Assembly: GCF_900108485.1 (NCBI RefSeq)
Contig: NZ_FNXF01000005.1
Coordinates: forward strand, 62,001-126,000
Source: Rheinheimera pacifica
GTDB lineage: Bacteria; Pseudomonadota; Gammaproteobacteria; Enterobacterales; Alteromonadaceae
DNA: 64,000 bases
Direction of reading: 5' to 3'
The stretch's first letter is position 1. Every line of letters starts with the position of its first letter. The notes beneath the pieces are model-generated. The model was not told the DNA's origin. It was given only the letters and a program-made list of their open reading frames with translations, and searched no databases. The translations under genes and the position numbers were made by a program. Below, one piece after another: positions 21,640-31,544 of this stretch.

Positions 21640-22236
21640 TCACCAGCCCATATTAAAATGTATCCCCGGACTAAAACTGAAACGAGGGTCGGCTACAATA
21701 AGTTGTTCCTCACCATGCTTCGTAGCCAAACGTACAGTAAATGAGTGTATCTTTGTAACATCCTCAACAGAAGCCCGGCTTGCAGCTTGAATGATTTCTG
21801 GGGTTTTTACCCAATCGTCAACATTTTGCGGAGAAACCTTGAAGGTTACATACCATGCACCAGACAGTGCTGAGGGCAAATCACTTTCCATCTCTTTTTT
21901 TACTACAGATATATCACTTATCGTATACTGATCTGTATAGCAAAATCCGGACGCATTCTGGTCGTATGCAGAACGCCCTTGCTCTGTTAAAAGATATGCA
22001 TCTCCACTATCCTCGATGAGGCCGACATTAATAAACGGCTGAATAATTCGCTGATTATTATTTGTTTGTTGAGATTTTGGAATTGGGAACTCTTTGAACA
22101 AAACAGAAGAAGCACAACCCTTCTTATTCACTTTATCCGCAAGTGCAGCTCGGATTTTTTCCTCTGTTGGATTACCACTCTGACTACAGGCAGTTAATCC
22201 GATAAAAATGAATGTCATCAGCGAAAGTTTTTTCAT
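21640..22236 (-). CDS. Predicted lipoprotein of unknown function
   Basis: A 198-residue protein with a lipoprotein signal (MKKLSLMTFIFIGLTAC; lipobox LTAC, Cys17). The mature part has two further cysteines (in KKGCASS and GFCYTD) and a segment LLTEQGRSAYD resembling a winged-helix wing, followed by a beta-rich C-terminus. I do not recognise a family. Codon use is somewhat AT-richer than in neighbours, fitting an accessory gene. It stands alone between the SDR gene and a chemoreceptor. Confidence 0.7.
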   Translation of the reverse strand: MKKLSLMTFIFIGLTACSQSGNPTEEKIRAALADKVNKKGCASSVLFKEFPIPKSQQTNNNQRIIQPFINVGLIEDSGDAYLLTEQGRSAYDQNASGFCYTDQYTISDISVVKKEMESDLPSALSGAWYVTFKVSPQNVDDWVKTPEIIQAASRASVEDVTKIHSFTVRLATKHGEEQLIVADPRFSFSPGIHFNMGW

Positions 22237-22404
22237 GTATACCTTGATGTAGTAATTTGGTCTAAAGCTTATTTCGACGCGCGCTCGTATTTAAACACAA
22301 GCTGACCTACACTTGTAAATTTCATGTGATAAATATTACTGTGATTCTTGATTATTTACAACGGATTTCAGGTACAAAAAGTTTTGCTGTTAACCTAAAA
22401 TACC

Positions 22405-22436
22405 AAAACCCGTCTGATAAGACGGGCTGGGGTTTT
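22405..22436 (-). terminator. Terminator after the chemoreceptor gene
   Basis: On the minus strand GCCCGTC and GACGGG form a stem with a 6-base loop followed by TTTTGG. It lies about 25 bases beyond the stop of the chemoreceptor. Confidence 0.65.
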
Positions 22437-22458
22437 GCGTAGTATTTATGCTGCCAGC

Positions 22459-24318
22459 TCAGGCGCGGAACCTGTCTACCGTTTGATGTAAACGGGCTGC
22501 CTGCTGGGCGACTTCTTCGCTGATCGACGCATTTTGTCTGGCGTGAGCGTAGGTTTCATCCGACAGATCCCGAATTTTAACCACGTTTTTATTTACCTCT
22601 GCTGCCACATGGCTTTGCTGCTCAATTGCCGCGGCTATTTGTGTAGTCATATCCATAATATTGCTAACGTCTGCAGTGATTTCACCCAGCAAACGCATGG
22701 CCACATTTGCCTGGCTGGCGCTTTCGCTACCCTGCTCGCGGCAACTTAGCATTACTTTGACAATTTCATTGGTGCGCCCCTGCAAGCCACCTACTATGGC
22801 TTCAATCTGCCGGGTTGATTCCTGCGTACGCATTGCCAGGTTACGTACTTCGTCAGCCACTACGGCAAAACCACGGCCCTGATCGCCTGCTCTGGCCGCT
22901 TCAATGGCAGCATTTAGCGCCAGTAAGTTTGTTTGTTCGGCAATGCCGCGGATAACATCCAGCACCGAGCCTATGGTTTTGCTGTCCTGCTCCAGCTCTG
23001 ACACTACCCCGGCGGCATTTTGCAGCCGGTCTGATAACAGCTGAATACGTTGTACTGTTTGCTGTACTTCCATTCTGCCGGTTTGGGCATTCTGATTGGT
23101 CGCTTCTGCTCTGGCAGCGGTGTTTTCTGTATTACTGGCAATTTCGTTGATGGTTGCGCCCATTTCAGTTACTGCTGTGGCAACCATATCGGTTTCGCTT
23201 TGCTGTTGCTGCATGCCGCGGCTGGTATCGGCTGTAGACTGTGCCAGTTCATTGGTGGCCTGATCAAGCATTTCCAGCGCCTGATTTACCGTTTTAATTA
23301 AATCCTGAAAATCGCCCAGCATGGCGTTGAAGTCTGTGGCTAAGGTGCTCATTTCATCTTTACCGGCAACATCAACCCGCATACGAAAATCATTGCTGCT
23401 GCGAATCAGGCCAATGGTTTTACATACATCCAGCACCGGGCGCAATATGCTGCGGCTGGTCATGGCTACCAGCAGCAACACTACCGCCAGCACCAAAACA
23501 AAAATGCCTACCGCCAGCCGCTGCACTGAAGTAACAGCGTCGGCAATAGCTTCACTGGTTTGCGCAGATAACTCCGTAAGGCTGGCTTCGGTATTCTGAA
23601 TGGCGCTACGCATTTGCCCGGTTAAGCCCTGGGTTTCATCCAAACCGCTTTGCTGCATTGAACTAACCAGCGCAGTAAAATGCTGCTGATAATTAGCCAG
23701 CAAATTTTTACCACTGGCATCATCAGCTACTACTTGCTGTAACTGCAATGCTATCTGGTTAAACTGCTGCTGATATGCCAGATCCCGCCGCAGCAGAAAG
23801 TCTTTCTCGGCGCGGCGTAATTGCAGTAACAGCACGCTGAGGTTGTCACTGCCCAGTTGTTCAAAATGGCTTTCAAGCTGATGTACCGTCTGGCGCAACT
23901 CTCCCATCATGCCAGAGGACGGGTTCAGGCCGACAACCTGTTGCTGCGCCACTAACTGATTAAACGCTTGCTGGTACTGCGCCGTTAAGCTAAGAAACTG
24001 CTGCAGTGGTTTAGCGTCAATATTGTGCTGCTCTAACAACTGCTGCAGTTCTGCTGCGCGCTGCTGCATCTGGCTGTAGTGGTCATTCAGCCGCTGCTGA
24101 TAACGCAGATCGGTGCGCATAACAAAATCTTTCTCATGGCGGCGGAACATCAGCACGTCGGTACTGATTTGCTCTACCAACTGCTGTGTTCTGGCCAGAG
24201 AGGTTAACTGCGCACTTTGATAAAACAAGATCAGCAGCATTACCGCCATTGCCACCACCAGCGCCCCGCCGTTAATAAACAACCGCTGCTTTATCGATAA
24301 TTGTCGTAACTGATTCAT
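22459..24318 (-). CDS. Methyl-accepting chemotaxis protein with HBM-type sensor
   Basis: A 619-residue transmembrane chemoreceptor. An N-terminal membrane helix (about 12-32) is followed by a periplasmic helical sensor containing two copies of an RRxEKDF(V/L)(M/L)R motif, typical of the helical bimodular (HBM) sensor known from Pseudomonas McpS. A second membrane helix (near 270), a HAMP domain and the cytoplasmic signalling hairpin with [23 protein letters not shown] follow. The ligand is unknown; organic acids bind some HBM receptors. I start at the ATG 24316-24318, preceded by AGGTGA, rather than eight codons upstream. No C-terminal CheR pentapeptide is present. Confidence 0.93.
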   Translation of the reverse strand: MNQLRQLSIKQRLFINGGALVVAMAVMLLILFYQSAQLTSLARTQQLVEQISTDVLMFRRHEKDFVMRTDLRYQQRLNDHYSQMQQRAAELQQLLEQHNIDAKPLQQFLSLTAQYQQAFNQLVAQQQVVGLNPSSGMMGELRQTVHQLESHFEQLGSDNLSVLLLQLRRAEKDFLLRRDLAYQQQFNQIALQLQQVVADDASGKNLLANYQQHFTALVSSMQQSGLDETQGLTGQMRSAIQNTEASLTELSAQTSEAIADAVTSVQRLAVGIFVLVLAVVLLLVAMTSRSILRPVLDVCKTIGLIRSSNDFRMRVDVAGKDEMSTLATDFNAMLGDFQDLIKTVNQALEMLDQATNELAQSTADTSRGMQQQQSETDMVATAVTEMGATINEIASNTENTAARAEATNQNAQTGRMEVQQTVQRIQLLSDRLQNAAGVVSELEQDSKTIGSVLDVIRGIAEQTNLLALNAAIEAARAGDQGRGFAVVADEVRNLAMRTQESTRQIEAIVGGLQGRTNEIVKVMLSCREQGSESASQANVAMRLLGEITADVSNIMDMTTQIAAAIEQQSHVAAEVNKNVVKIRDLSDETYAHARQNASISEEVAQQAARLHQTVDRFRA

Positions 24319-24397
24319 GCTGCTCACCTGGATTATTAACAACTCAGTTGAGCATAGCGCAGCCAGATAAAAGTGCGGGCTATTTTTTGGTTAAACA

Positions 24398-24922
24398 CTA
24401 ATTGTATATAATATAGGCACTTAAACTACATAAAGTACCCAGAGTGGCACCGGCGATAACATCAAGCGGAAAATGCACCCCCAGCATAATACGGGACATA
24501 CCCACACTGCAGGCCCAAATCAGTAGCAGCACAGCCAGTGCCGGAAAGTAAATAGCCAGTGTGGTAGCCATTACAAAAGCACCGGCTGTGTGGCCGGACG
24601 GCAGGCTAAAGCGGTCAGAAGGGGTAATATGTGCATAACCAAACACGGTTAAAATATCTGCCGGCCGCGCCCGTTTAATACAATTTTTCAGCACTAAATA
24701 CAGCGGCAATTCCAGCGCAAAAGCCAGCAACAGTATTGTAGTCAGCTCTGTAACGTCGCTATGGCTAAACAGATATAAAATACCGCAAAGCAGCAGGTAC
24801 AACGGGCCATCAGCTGTTTTAGACAAAAAGTAGCTGGCTATAAAAGCCTGCCGGGACGAGCTGCGGCTGAACAAGCTGCAAAATGAGTGATGATCCCATT
24901 GCTCCAGACGTTTAAGTAACAT
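24398..24922 (-). CDS. PAP2-family membrane phosphatase
   Basis: A 174-residue integral membrane phosphatase with the three PAP2 motifs in order: KNCIKRARP (near 80), PSGH (near 108) and SRIMLGVHFPLD (near 142-153), all catalytic residues present. Several membrane helices surround them. Such enzymes remove phosphate from lipid phosphates, for example undecaprenyl pyrophosphate or phosphatidylglycerol phosphate; the exact lipid is not readable. It stands alone between the chemoreceptor and a GGDEF-EAL gene. Confidence 0.9.
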   Translation of the reverse strand: MLLKRLEQWDHHSFCSLFSRSSSRQAFIASYFLSKTADGPLYLLLCGILYLFSHSDVTELTTILLLAFALELPLYLVLKNCIKRARPADILTVFGYAHITPSDRFSLPSGHTAGAFVMATTLAIYFPALAVLLLIWACSVGMSRIMLGVHFPLDVIAGATLGTLCSLSAYIIYN

Positions 24923-24977
24923 AACTGCGCCCTGTCATTTCTCCTGACTAAACGCAGCCTAACGGCTTTTTATGACG

Positions 24978-26987
24978 TTATAATGACATTTTTTTGCGAT
25001 AAAATGCGATGGCATCGGGCTCTGTCAGCGGTTTAGCCAGATAGTAGCCCTGCACGGCATCACAAGACATATTCTGCAGCAGCTCTAATTGCACAGCAGT
25101 TTCAACGCCTTCAGCCAGAATACGTTTGCCCAAACCATGCGCCAGTTTAATCATGGTTTTAACTATCATCATATCGGAATCGTTACCGGCCATATCCATG
25201 ACAAAACTGCGGTCTATCTTAATTTTGTCTATTGGCATACGCCGCAGATAGGCCAGCGAAGAATAACCGGTACCAAAATCGTCAATAGATACCCGGATGC
25301 CCATTTGCTGCAGCTCCATCACGTAATTTGAGCCTTTTTCCATATCATGCATGGCGGTGTTTTCGGTGATTTCCAGCTCCAGCAGATCCGGTGATACTTT
25401 GTACTGCAACAATAAGCGCTGGATTTCACGTTTCAGGCCGTCGAGCTGAAAATTTACCGGTGACATATTTACCGCCAGCGGAATATGCAACTGTTGCTGC
25501 TTCCACTGGCTGATGGTGTATACGGCTTTGCGCAGCACCCATAAATCCAGTTGCCGGTTTAGCCCAAGCTGCTCGACAAAGGGCAAAAACTGCCCCGGCA
25601 GCAAAAAACCTTTTTGCGGATGCTGCCAGCGTAACAGCACTTCAAAGGCTTCTATGCTGTTGTCGCGCGCGCTGCACTGCGGCTGAAAGTACAATACAAA
25701 CTGGCTGTGTTCCATCGCGGCCAGTAACTCTGTTTCCCAGCTGATCAAACGGCTGGTTTCGTCCTCCATACCGGGCTGATACTCCAGCCAGCGGCTTTGC
25801 ATGCGTTTGGCCTGATGAAAAGCAATATTGGCTTTTTGCACCAGTTGCTCTGCAGTAGTAGCGTGCAGGGGAAATTTAGCCAGACCAATGCTGCAGCTTA
25901 ACTTCAGTGAACCACAATCGAGCACAAAGCTTTTTTCTACCAATTGCTGTAAATGCCGGATGGTAAACTGCAGCTGGGTATCATTGTGCACATCGGTGAT
26001 CACCAGAGTAAAAATATCGCCGCCGGTACGGGCAATTAGTGCCGGTTTTAACACACTTTGTTCAAAACGCCGGATCAGCTGGCGTAAAATCTCGTCGCCC
26101 TGCTTCAGGCCAACCGACTCATTAACGGTTTTAAATTTATCTAACCCCAGCATCAGCAAATGCAACGGCGCCGCCTTCTCCTGCCGCAACTGGTCGTTAA
26201 GTACAGATAACAGCGCATCACGGTTTAATGCACCGGTCAGTTGATCATAGCGGTTAAGGTAGTGGGCTTTTTCGGTTAGTTGCTCGTTAGTACTGCGTTC
26301 ATGCTCTTGCAACCATATAATCAGACTTAGCCCCAAGCAGCAGAGCAAAAACAATTCGGCACTTTTATATAGCAGGATCCAGTAGCTCCATTCTTCCTGG
26401 CGCTCTGCCAGCATCAGCCAGATGCCATTGCCAACGTACAGTAAGCCCCAAAGTATCAGCGTAACCACGGCCAGCCTCTGCCCCAATGTAGGTGACATTC
26501 TTTGCCATAAACCTACAGCGGCTGTTAGCAACACAATCCCCATCAGTAACAATCTGATATACAACTGAAAATATAACTGCCAACCGGCTAAGGCATCGCT
26601 CAGCGCAAATGGCACTACGCTAAGTAACGCAACAGCACTAAGCAGCAGCAAAGTAGGCAACAACTTTACTCTTAACAACAGATGCTGCCTGTCATGCCGT
26701 GTCATTACCATGCCGCGCAGTAACAGCACGGCAAAAGCGTAACTGGTGAAAATCAGTAAGAACTGAAACACTGAAGATATTAGCGTAGTGCCACGGCCCA
26801 GCCCTGCTGCCCCCTGGATCAAAATTGCCGACTGGTACAAGGCAAAGCACAGCAAGGCAGCAAACCAGCATTTAATATATTCCTGCCGGTATATCCGGCT
26901 GAAATGCCACAGCAAGTAACACAATAATAAGGCTATGCCCAGCTGGGTGAAGTAAACAACAAACCTGGCAAATAATTCGGTGGTCAC
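24978..26987 (-). CDS. Membrane GGDEF-EAL protein, probable c-di-GMP phosphodiesterase
   Basis: A 669-residue protein with seven or eight N-terminal membrane helices (residues 1-225), a GGDEF domain (about 240-405) and an EAL domain (about 415-665). The cyclase motif is degenerate (TGGDIF), so synthesis is unlikely. The EAL domain keeps its catalytic set: EVLLR, NMS, LEITEN, DDFGTGYSS, the KIKID lysine, AEGVET and the VQG glutamine; the signature reads EVL instead of EAL. It should hydrolyse cyclic di-GMP to pGpG. The membrane part resembles 7TM-type sensory regions; the signal is unknown. Confidence 0.9.
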   Translation of the reverse strand: MTTELFARFVVYFTQLGIALLLCYLLWHFSRIYRQEYIKCWFAALLCFALYQSAILIQGAAGLGRGTTLISSVFQFLLIFTSYAFAVLLLRGMVMTRHDRQHLLLRVKLLPTLLLLSAVALLSVVPFALSDALAGWQLYFQLYIRLLLMGIVLLTAAVGLWQRMSPTLGQRLAVVTLILWGLLYVGNGIWLMLAERQEEWSYWILLYKSAELFLLCCLGLSLIIWLQEHERSTNEQLTEKAHYLNRYDQLTGALNRDALLSVLNDQLRQEKAAPLHLLMLGLDKFKTVNESVGLKQGDEILRQLIRRFEQSVLKPALIARTGGDIFTLVITDVHNDTQLQFTIRHLQQLVEKSFVLDCGSLKLSCSIGLAKFPLHATTAEQLVQKANIAFHQAKRMQSRWLEYQPGMEDETSRLISWETELLAAMEHSQFVLYFQPQCSARDNSIEAFEVLLRWQHPQKGFLLPGQFLPFVEQLGLNRQLDLWVLRKAVYTISQWKQQQLHIPLAVNMSPVNFQLDGLKREIQRLLLQYKVSPDLLELEITENTAMHDMEKGSNYVMELQQMGIRVSIDDFGTGYSSLAYLRRMPIDKIKIDRSFVMDMAGNDSDMMIVKTMIKLAHGLGKRILAEGVETAVQLELLQNMSCDAVQGYYLAKPLTEPDAIAFYRKKMSL

Positions 26988-27093
26988 AACTGGCTGCCGG
27001 TAAATTTGGTTACCATCACCATAGCAAACAACCTGTCAAAACGACAACTGTGCCGCAGGCTGCAGGCCACGAAAAACCAATAATAATAATAGT

Positions 27094-27121
27094 TTGAGCT
27101 TACTCCAGTCAGCGCTATACT
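27094..27121 (+). promoter_or_regulatory. Sigma-70 promoter of rraA-hutG
   Basis: TTGAGC (27094-27099) and TATACT (27116-27121) with a 16-base spacer lie 35 bases before the rraA start codon. Confidence 0.65.
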
Positions 27122-27156
27122 GTGGGCTCAGTACCTTTTCTCAACCGGAGCTTCGT

Positions 27157-27642
27157 ATGGAATACAACACTTCTGAATTATGTGATCTTTATGCCGATTT
27201 GGTTGATGTGGTAGAGCCGCTGTTTGCCAGCTACGGTGGCAGACGTTCTTTTGGTGGTAAAATTCATACCATCAAGTGTTTTGAAGACAACGGCCTGGTA
27301 CGGCAAATGCTAACCGATCCGGGCATTGGCAAAGTGTTGCTGATTGATGCTGGTGGCTCTGCCCGCCGCGCTATTATTGACGCTGAACTGGCGTCACTGG
27401 CTGCGGCTAATGGTTGGGAAGGCATAGTGTGTTATGGCAGTGTACGCGATTTAGATCTGCTGGAAGATTTCGATATCGGTATTCATGCAGTTAATGCCAT
27501 TCCGGTGGGCGCTGATGATAAAGGCTTTGGTGAAACCGATGTACCGGTGAATTTTGCCGGTGTGACCTTTTTACCGGGTGATCATTTATATGCCGACAGC
27601 ACTGGCATTATTATGTCGCCAGATGCACTGGATATTGAATAA
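27157..27642 (+). CDS. rraA: Ribonuclease E activity regulator RraA
   Basis: A 161-residue protein, the same length as E. coli RraA, with the family pattern SELCDLYAD at the N-terminus, [14 protein letters not shown], and [13 protein letters not shown]. RraA forms a trimer ring that binds RNase E and damps its activity, altering mRNA decay. I start at ATG 27157, which follows a CCGGAG ribosome site and matches the [10 protein letters not shown] start; a longer reading from 27094 would include the promoter. The hutG gene follows 12 bases later. Confidence 0.95.
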   Translation: MEYNTSELCDLYADLVDVVEPLFASYGGRRSFGGKIHTIKCFEDNGLVRQMLTDPGIGKVLLIDAGGSARRAIIDAELASLAAANGWEGIVCYGSVRDLDLLEDFDIGIHAVNAIPVGADDKGFGETDVPVNFAGVTFLPGDHLYADSTGIIMSPDALDIE

Positions 27643-27654
27643 AACGGCTTTAGC

Positions 27655-28710
27655 ATGCTGAACTTTTTTACCCGCGAGCAACTTAACCAATACTGCAGCA
27701 CGCGTGACGGTGAGCAGCGCCTCGGGCAGGCGCTAAGCCTGCCTGATACTAAGCTAAACCTGGTTGAGCAACTGGCACAAAGCAAAGCCGCAGGCTGCCG
27801 CTTTGTGCTGCTTGGTGTGCCGGAAGATATTGGCCCCCGCGCTAACCTTGGCCAGGGTGGTGCAGATAAAGGCTGGTCAGCCTTTTTAAGCAAATTTGTT
27901 AACCTGCAAAGTAATCATTTTATTGCCGCCGGCCAAATTTTGCTGCTGGGTGAAATACACTGCGCCGACTTACAACAGCAAGCCACTGTTGATATCCAGC
28001 AACCGCAGCAGCTTAGCCAGTTACGCCAATGCGTTGATACCCTGGATAACAGAGTTGCAGCGGTGGTGCAGGCAATATTCGCCGCTGGCTTATTACCGGT
28101 TGTAATAGGCGGTGGCCACAATAACAGTTACCCGATAATAAAAGCGCTTAGCCAGGCCAGCGGCCAACAGGTTAATTGCGCTAATTTAGACCCGCATTCA
28201 GATTTCCGGCCGCTTGAAGGCCGCCACAGCGGCAATGGCTTTAGCTATGCCTGGCACGAAGGCATGCTAAAACACTACTTTGTGCTGGGTTTGCATGAGC
28301 TGAAAAATTCCGCCGCGACTCTCGCACAATTGCAACAAGCGGGGGGCGAATTTTGTAGCTACCAGCGCATTTTTGTCCGCCAGGAACTGAATTACCAGCA
28401 AGCGCTGGATTTGTGTATCGACAATGTCGTGCAAGGCAGTGGCGACATTGGTATTGAAGTAGACACCGACAGCATCAGCCTGATGCCGGTAAGCGCCTTT
28501 ACTAACTGCGGTATTAGTGTGCAGGCAGCTGAGCAATTTGTATATCAGCTGGCTAAATTACCCCGCAGCCGTTATTTGCATCTGGCTGAAGCCGCTCCGG
28601 CACAACATCCGGCTGGTTTGGCGGCTGGCGTTAACGAAGCCGGGCAAGTGTTATCGGCTCTGGTGTTGGCCTTTATACAGGGTAAAAAAGATCAGGCTAT
28701 TGCAATTTAA
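27655..28710 (+). CDS. hutG: Formimidoylglutamase (arginase/ureohydrolase family)
   Basis: A 351-residue manganese hydrolase that converts N-formimidoylglutamate to glutamate and formamide, the last step of histidine degradation. Metal-binding segments: GGGHNNSYP (H155), LDPHSDFRP (D179, H181, D183) and EVDTDS (D270, D272). The assignment to HutG rather than agmatinase or arginase rests on the hut genes 1.6 kb away, which supply the first three enzymes but no other HutG. It is coupled to rraA (12-base gap), and its 3' end overlaps a convergent EAL gene by 14 bases. Confidence 0.88.
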   Translation: MLNFFTREQLNQYCSTRDGEQRLGQALSLPDTKLNLVEQLAQSKAAGCRFVLLGVPEDIGPRANLGQGGADKGWSAFLSKFVNLQSNHFIAAGQILLLGEIHCADLQQQATVDIQQPQQLSQLRQCVDTLDNRVAAVVQAIFAAGLLPVVIGGGHNNSYPIIKALSQASGQQVNCANLDPHSDFRPLEGRHSGNGFSYAWHEGMLKHYFVLGLHELKNSAATLAQLQQAGGEFCSYQRIFVRQELNYQQALDLCIDNVVQGSGDIGIEVDTDSISLMPVSAFTNCGISVQAAEQFVYQLAKLPRSRYLHLAEAAPAQHPAGLAAGVNEAGQVLSALVLAFIQGKKDQAIAI

Positions 28711-30226
28711 CCTTATCTGGCTGCCATTGCTTTAACCATACCGCAAAACCACTGAGCTCAAACGGCCGCGAGTAAAAAAAGCCCTGGCCCCGGCTGCAGC
28801 CCATGCGCAGTAATTTCTGCTCTACTGCTGCCTCTTCTATACCTTCGGCTATTACCCCCAGGTCCAAATTACGCGCCATATCGATAATGGCGCCGGTAAT
28901 GGCAGCATTCATATCAGATTTATGCAGATCACTGATAAAAGAGCAGTCAACTTTAACGTACTGCACAGGTAATTGCCTGATATAAGCCAGCGATGATAAG
29001 CCGGTGCCGAAATCATCCAGCGCCAGCTCCACACCCAACTGATGTAAACGTTGCAGCATTGTCATAGCTTTTACCGGCTCAGCCACCAGCGCACTTTCTT
29101 TTAGCTCCAGTATCAATTGCCCCGGTGCTACTTGATATTTGTCAAATAACTGCTCCAATGCGTCAACCAGCTCATCGTGCAGTAAGTCTTTGCTGGAAAT
29201 ATTCACGGCAATTTTACTCACCAGAGCGGCTTGTTTTAGCTTGGCGATCATGGCTACGGCTTCATTTAATACCCACTGAGTCAGCGGGTAAATAACACCC
29301 ATTTCTTCTGCCAGTGCCAGAAAACTGTCTGGCGTCAGCAAGCCCCGTTTTGGGTGGCGCCAGCGAATATACACCTCACCGGCTAATACTTCGTGGCTAC
29401 GCATATCTACCTGCGGCTGGATATACAACTCCAGTTGTTGCTCACTAATCGCCTGGCGCAGCTCTGCCATCAGCGTTAATTTGTCGTTGGTGTAGTGCAG
29501 CATGTCGGTGCTAAACACCTGGCTGTTGCCCTGCAAAGAACTGTGATATTGCAATGCAAGATAAGCGCGCTCCAGCAACTCATTCAGCTGCGTACCATGC
29601 TCAGGATAATGTGCAATACCCGACTGTAGCTGGTAATCAACGGCACAGCCATGCACTATCATCGGTTCAGGAATTGCGCGTTCCAGCGTGTCGGCAAGAT
29701 ACTCGGCCATATGCTCTTTGTCGTCACTGTCTACCCAGATAGCAAAATCCACACCGCCTAAATGACATACCCGGGTGGGCTTTTGCTGCCGGAATTCAAA
29801 CGTCAGGGCTTTATCTTCGCCGGCCAGATGATCATTAATACGCTGGGCTATCTGTGCCAGAATAAGGTTACTGTTGCTGTGCCCAAGTAACTTATTCACC
29901 TGGTCAAACTGCGTTATTTTTATCAGTAACAATGAATAATGCTGCTCAGGCGCCCGCTTTAGCAGTTCGTCCAGTTGCTGCTGTAAAAAGAATTTGTTTG
30001 GAAAACCACTGATATCGTCATGCAGAGAATAAAAACCAAGCCGGCTGCCTTTTTTTGCCGTTCTGGCTTTTTGCAGCTTGTAGATGTCCAGTTTCAGTTT
30101 AAACATGTAGATAAATGCCAGCAGCAAAAAGCCGCTAAGCAAACTGACGATGGGCAACGAAGACTCAGATGTCTGTGCTGCCAACGGACAACTGAGCAGG
30201 CCAGGAACAAGCAGCCGGTAAGACAA
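28697..30226 (-). CDS. GGDEF-EAL protein with degenerate GGDEF
   Basis: A 509-residue protein with a cleavable or anchoring N-terminal hydrophobic segment, one membrane helix (about 25-45), a degenerate GGDEF domain (LGGVDF in place of GGDEF) and an EAL domain from about residue 255. The EAL signature reads EVYIR. The other catalytic positions are kept (NIS, LELKES, DDFGTGLSS, VKVD, AEGIEE, GQG), so phosphodiesterase activity is possible but less certain than usual. It lies inside the split hut locus, between hutG and hutI. It may be a sensor-effector instead of an enzyme. Confidence 0.88.
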   Translation of the reverse strand: MSYRLLVPGLLSCPLAAQTSESSLPIVSLLSGFLLLAFIYMFKLKLDIYKLQKARTAKKGSRLGFYSLHDDISGFPNKFFLQQQLDELLKRAPEQHYSLLLIKITQFDQVNKLLGHSNSNLILAQIAQRINDHLAGEDKALTFEFRQQKPTRVCHLGGVDFAIWVDSDDKEHMAEYLADTLERAIPEPMIVHGCAVDYQLQSGIAHYPEHGTQLNELLERAYLALQYHSSLQGNSQVFSTDMLHYTNDKLTLMAELRQAISEQQLELYIQPQVDMRSHEVLAGEVYIRWRHPKRGLLTPDSFLALAEEMGVIYPLTQWVLNEAVAMIAKLKQAALVSKIAVNISSKDLLHDELVDALEQLFDKYQVAPGQLILELKESALVAEPVKAMTMLQRLHQLGVELALDDFGTGLSSLAYIRQLPVQYVKVDCSFISDLHKSDMNAAITGAIIDMARNLDLGVIAEGIEEAAVEQKLLRMGCSRGQGFFYSRPFELSGFAVWLKQWQPDKVKLQ

Positions 30227-30288
30227 AGCAATACTCCAGCAAAAATAGTGCTATTAGCTTAAGCTAAAATACTAGCTTGTAAAGCAGA

Positions 30289-31515
30289 TTAACGCCGGTG
30301 ATTTATCTCTTTACCATTAATAATCAGCTGTTTAAGTGAGTTCACACCAAATTGGTAGCATAACTCTGCCGGGCGGCTTATGGCATAACAGGCAAAATCA
30401 GCCCGTTGCCCTACCGCCAGAGTACCGCGATCTGTTAAGCCAAGCGCTTTGGCAGCATGCCGGGTTACGCCCAGCAAAGCTTCTTCCGGCGTTAAACGAA
30501 ACAGTGTGCAAGCCATATTCAGCATCAGCGGTAAAGAACACAACGGCGACGTGCCGGGATTAAGATCGGTCGCCACTGCCATTGGCACCTGATATTGGCG
30601 CAGTAAGGTAATCGGCGGTAGCCGGGTTTCACGCAAAAAGTAAAACGCGCCAGGCAACAACACAGCCACAGTGCCGGCTTTAGCCATAGCGGCCACGCCG
30701 GCCTCATCAAGAAACTCGATATGGTCGGCCGACAAACCGCCAAACTCTGCCACTAAGGCGCTGCCACCGAGGTTAGATAATTGCTCGGCGTGGGCTTTAA
30801 CCGGTAAGCCAAGCGCGCGGGCGGCTGAAAATACCTGACGGCTTTGCTCCGGGCTAAAGCCAATGCTCTCGCAAAATACGTCCACAGCATCGACCAGCTT
30901 CAGCGCATGTAACTGCGGCAGCATCTGACACACCGCAGCAATATAGCCATCGGCGTCGTTAGCATATTCAGGTGGTAATGCATGGGCCCCCAGAAAGGTC
31001 TTTTGCACTGTTGCCGGATGATGCTTATCCAGCTCAGCGGCCACTTCAAGAATTTTTTGCTCGCTGGCTAAATCGAGGCCATAACCAGATTTAATTTCTA
31101 CTGTGGTTACACCTTGTGCCAACAGGGTATTAAGCCGGTCTTTGGCCAGCACAAATAAGTCGGCATGGCTGGCTGCACGCGTCGCAGCCACCGTAGCCTT
31201 GATACCGCCACCTGCTGCGGCAATATCCTGATAACTGGCGCCATTTAAGCGCATTTCAAACTCATTGCTACGGTTACCGGCATACACCAAATGCGTATGG
31301 CAATCGATAAAACCCGGCAGCAACCACTGACCAGCGGCGTCATACAAGGGGGTAGCTAAAGCATCGAATGGCGGCAAATCTGCTTTGCTGCCAACAAAGG
31401 CAATCACACCATCTTTAACCGCTAAAGCACCGTTTTCTATGCTGCCATAGGCCGTGCCGTTATCGGTCATGGTGGCGATATTGGCGTTTATCCAGATAGC
31501 ATCAAATTGCTGCAT
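30289..31515 (-). CDS. hutI: Imidazolonepropionase
   Basis: A 408-residue metal-dependent amidohydrolase that opens imidazolone propionate to formiminoglutamate, step three of histidine degradation. Visible are the metal motif [13 protein letters not shown], the KSGYGL segment, H-containing KAHAEQLS and the [10 protein letters not shown] block. I start at the ATG 31513-31515 (MQQFDAIW); the longer reading to 31572 would run through the hut operator. It is divergent from hutC and should be repressed by HutC. Confidence 0.95.
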   Translation of the reverse strand: MQQFDAIWINANIATMTDNGTAYGSIENGALAVKDGVIAFVGSKADLPPFDALATPLYDAAGQWLLPGFIDCHTHLVYAGNRSNEFEMRLNGASYQDIAAAGGGIKATVAATRAASHADLFVLAKDRLNTLLAQGVTTVEIKSGYGLDLASEQKILEVAAELDKHHPATVQKTFLGAHALPPEYANDADGYIAAVCQMLPQLHALKLVDAVDVFCESIGFSPEQSRQVFSAARALGLPVKAHAEQLSNLGGSALVAEFGGLSADHIEFLDEAGVAAMAKAGTVAVLLPGAFYFLRETRLPPITLLRQYQVPMAVATDLNPGTSPLCSLPLMLNMACTLFRLTPEEALLGVTRHAAKALGLTDRGTLAVGQRADFACYAISRPAELCYQFGVNSLKQLIINGKEINHRR

Positions 31516-31544
31516 AAGGGCTTCCTGTAAGTCGGTCTGAAATA

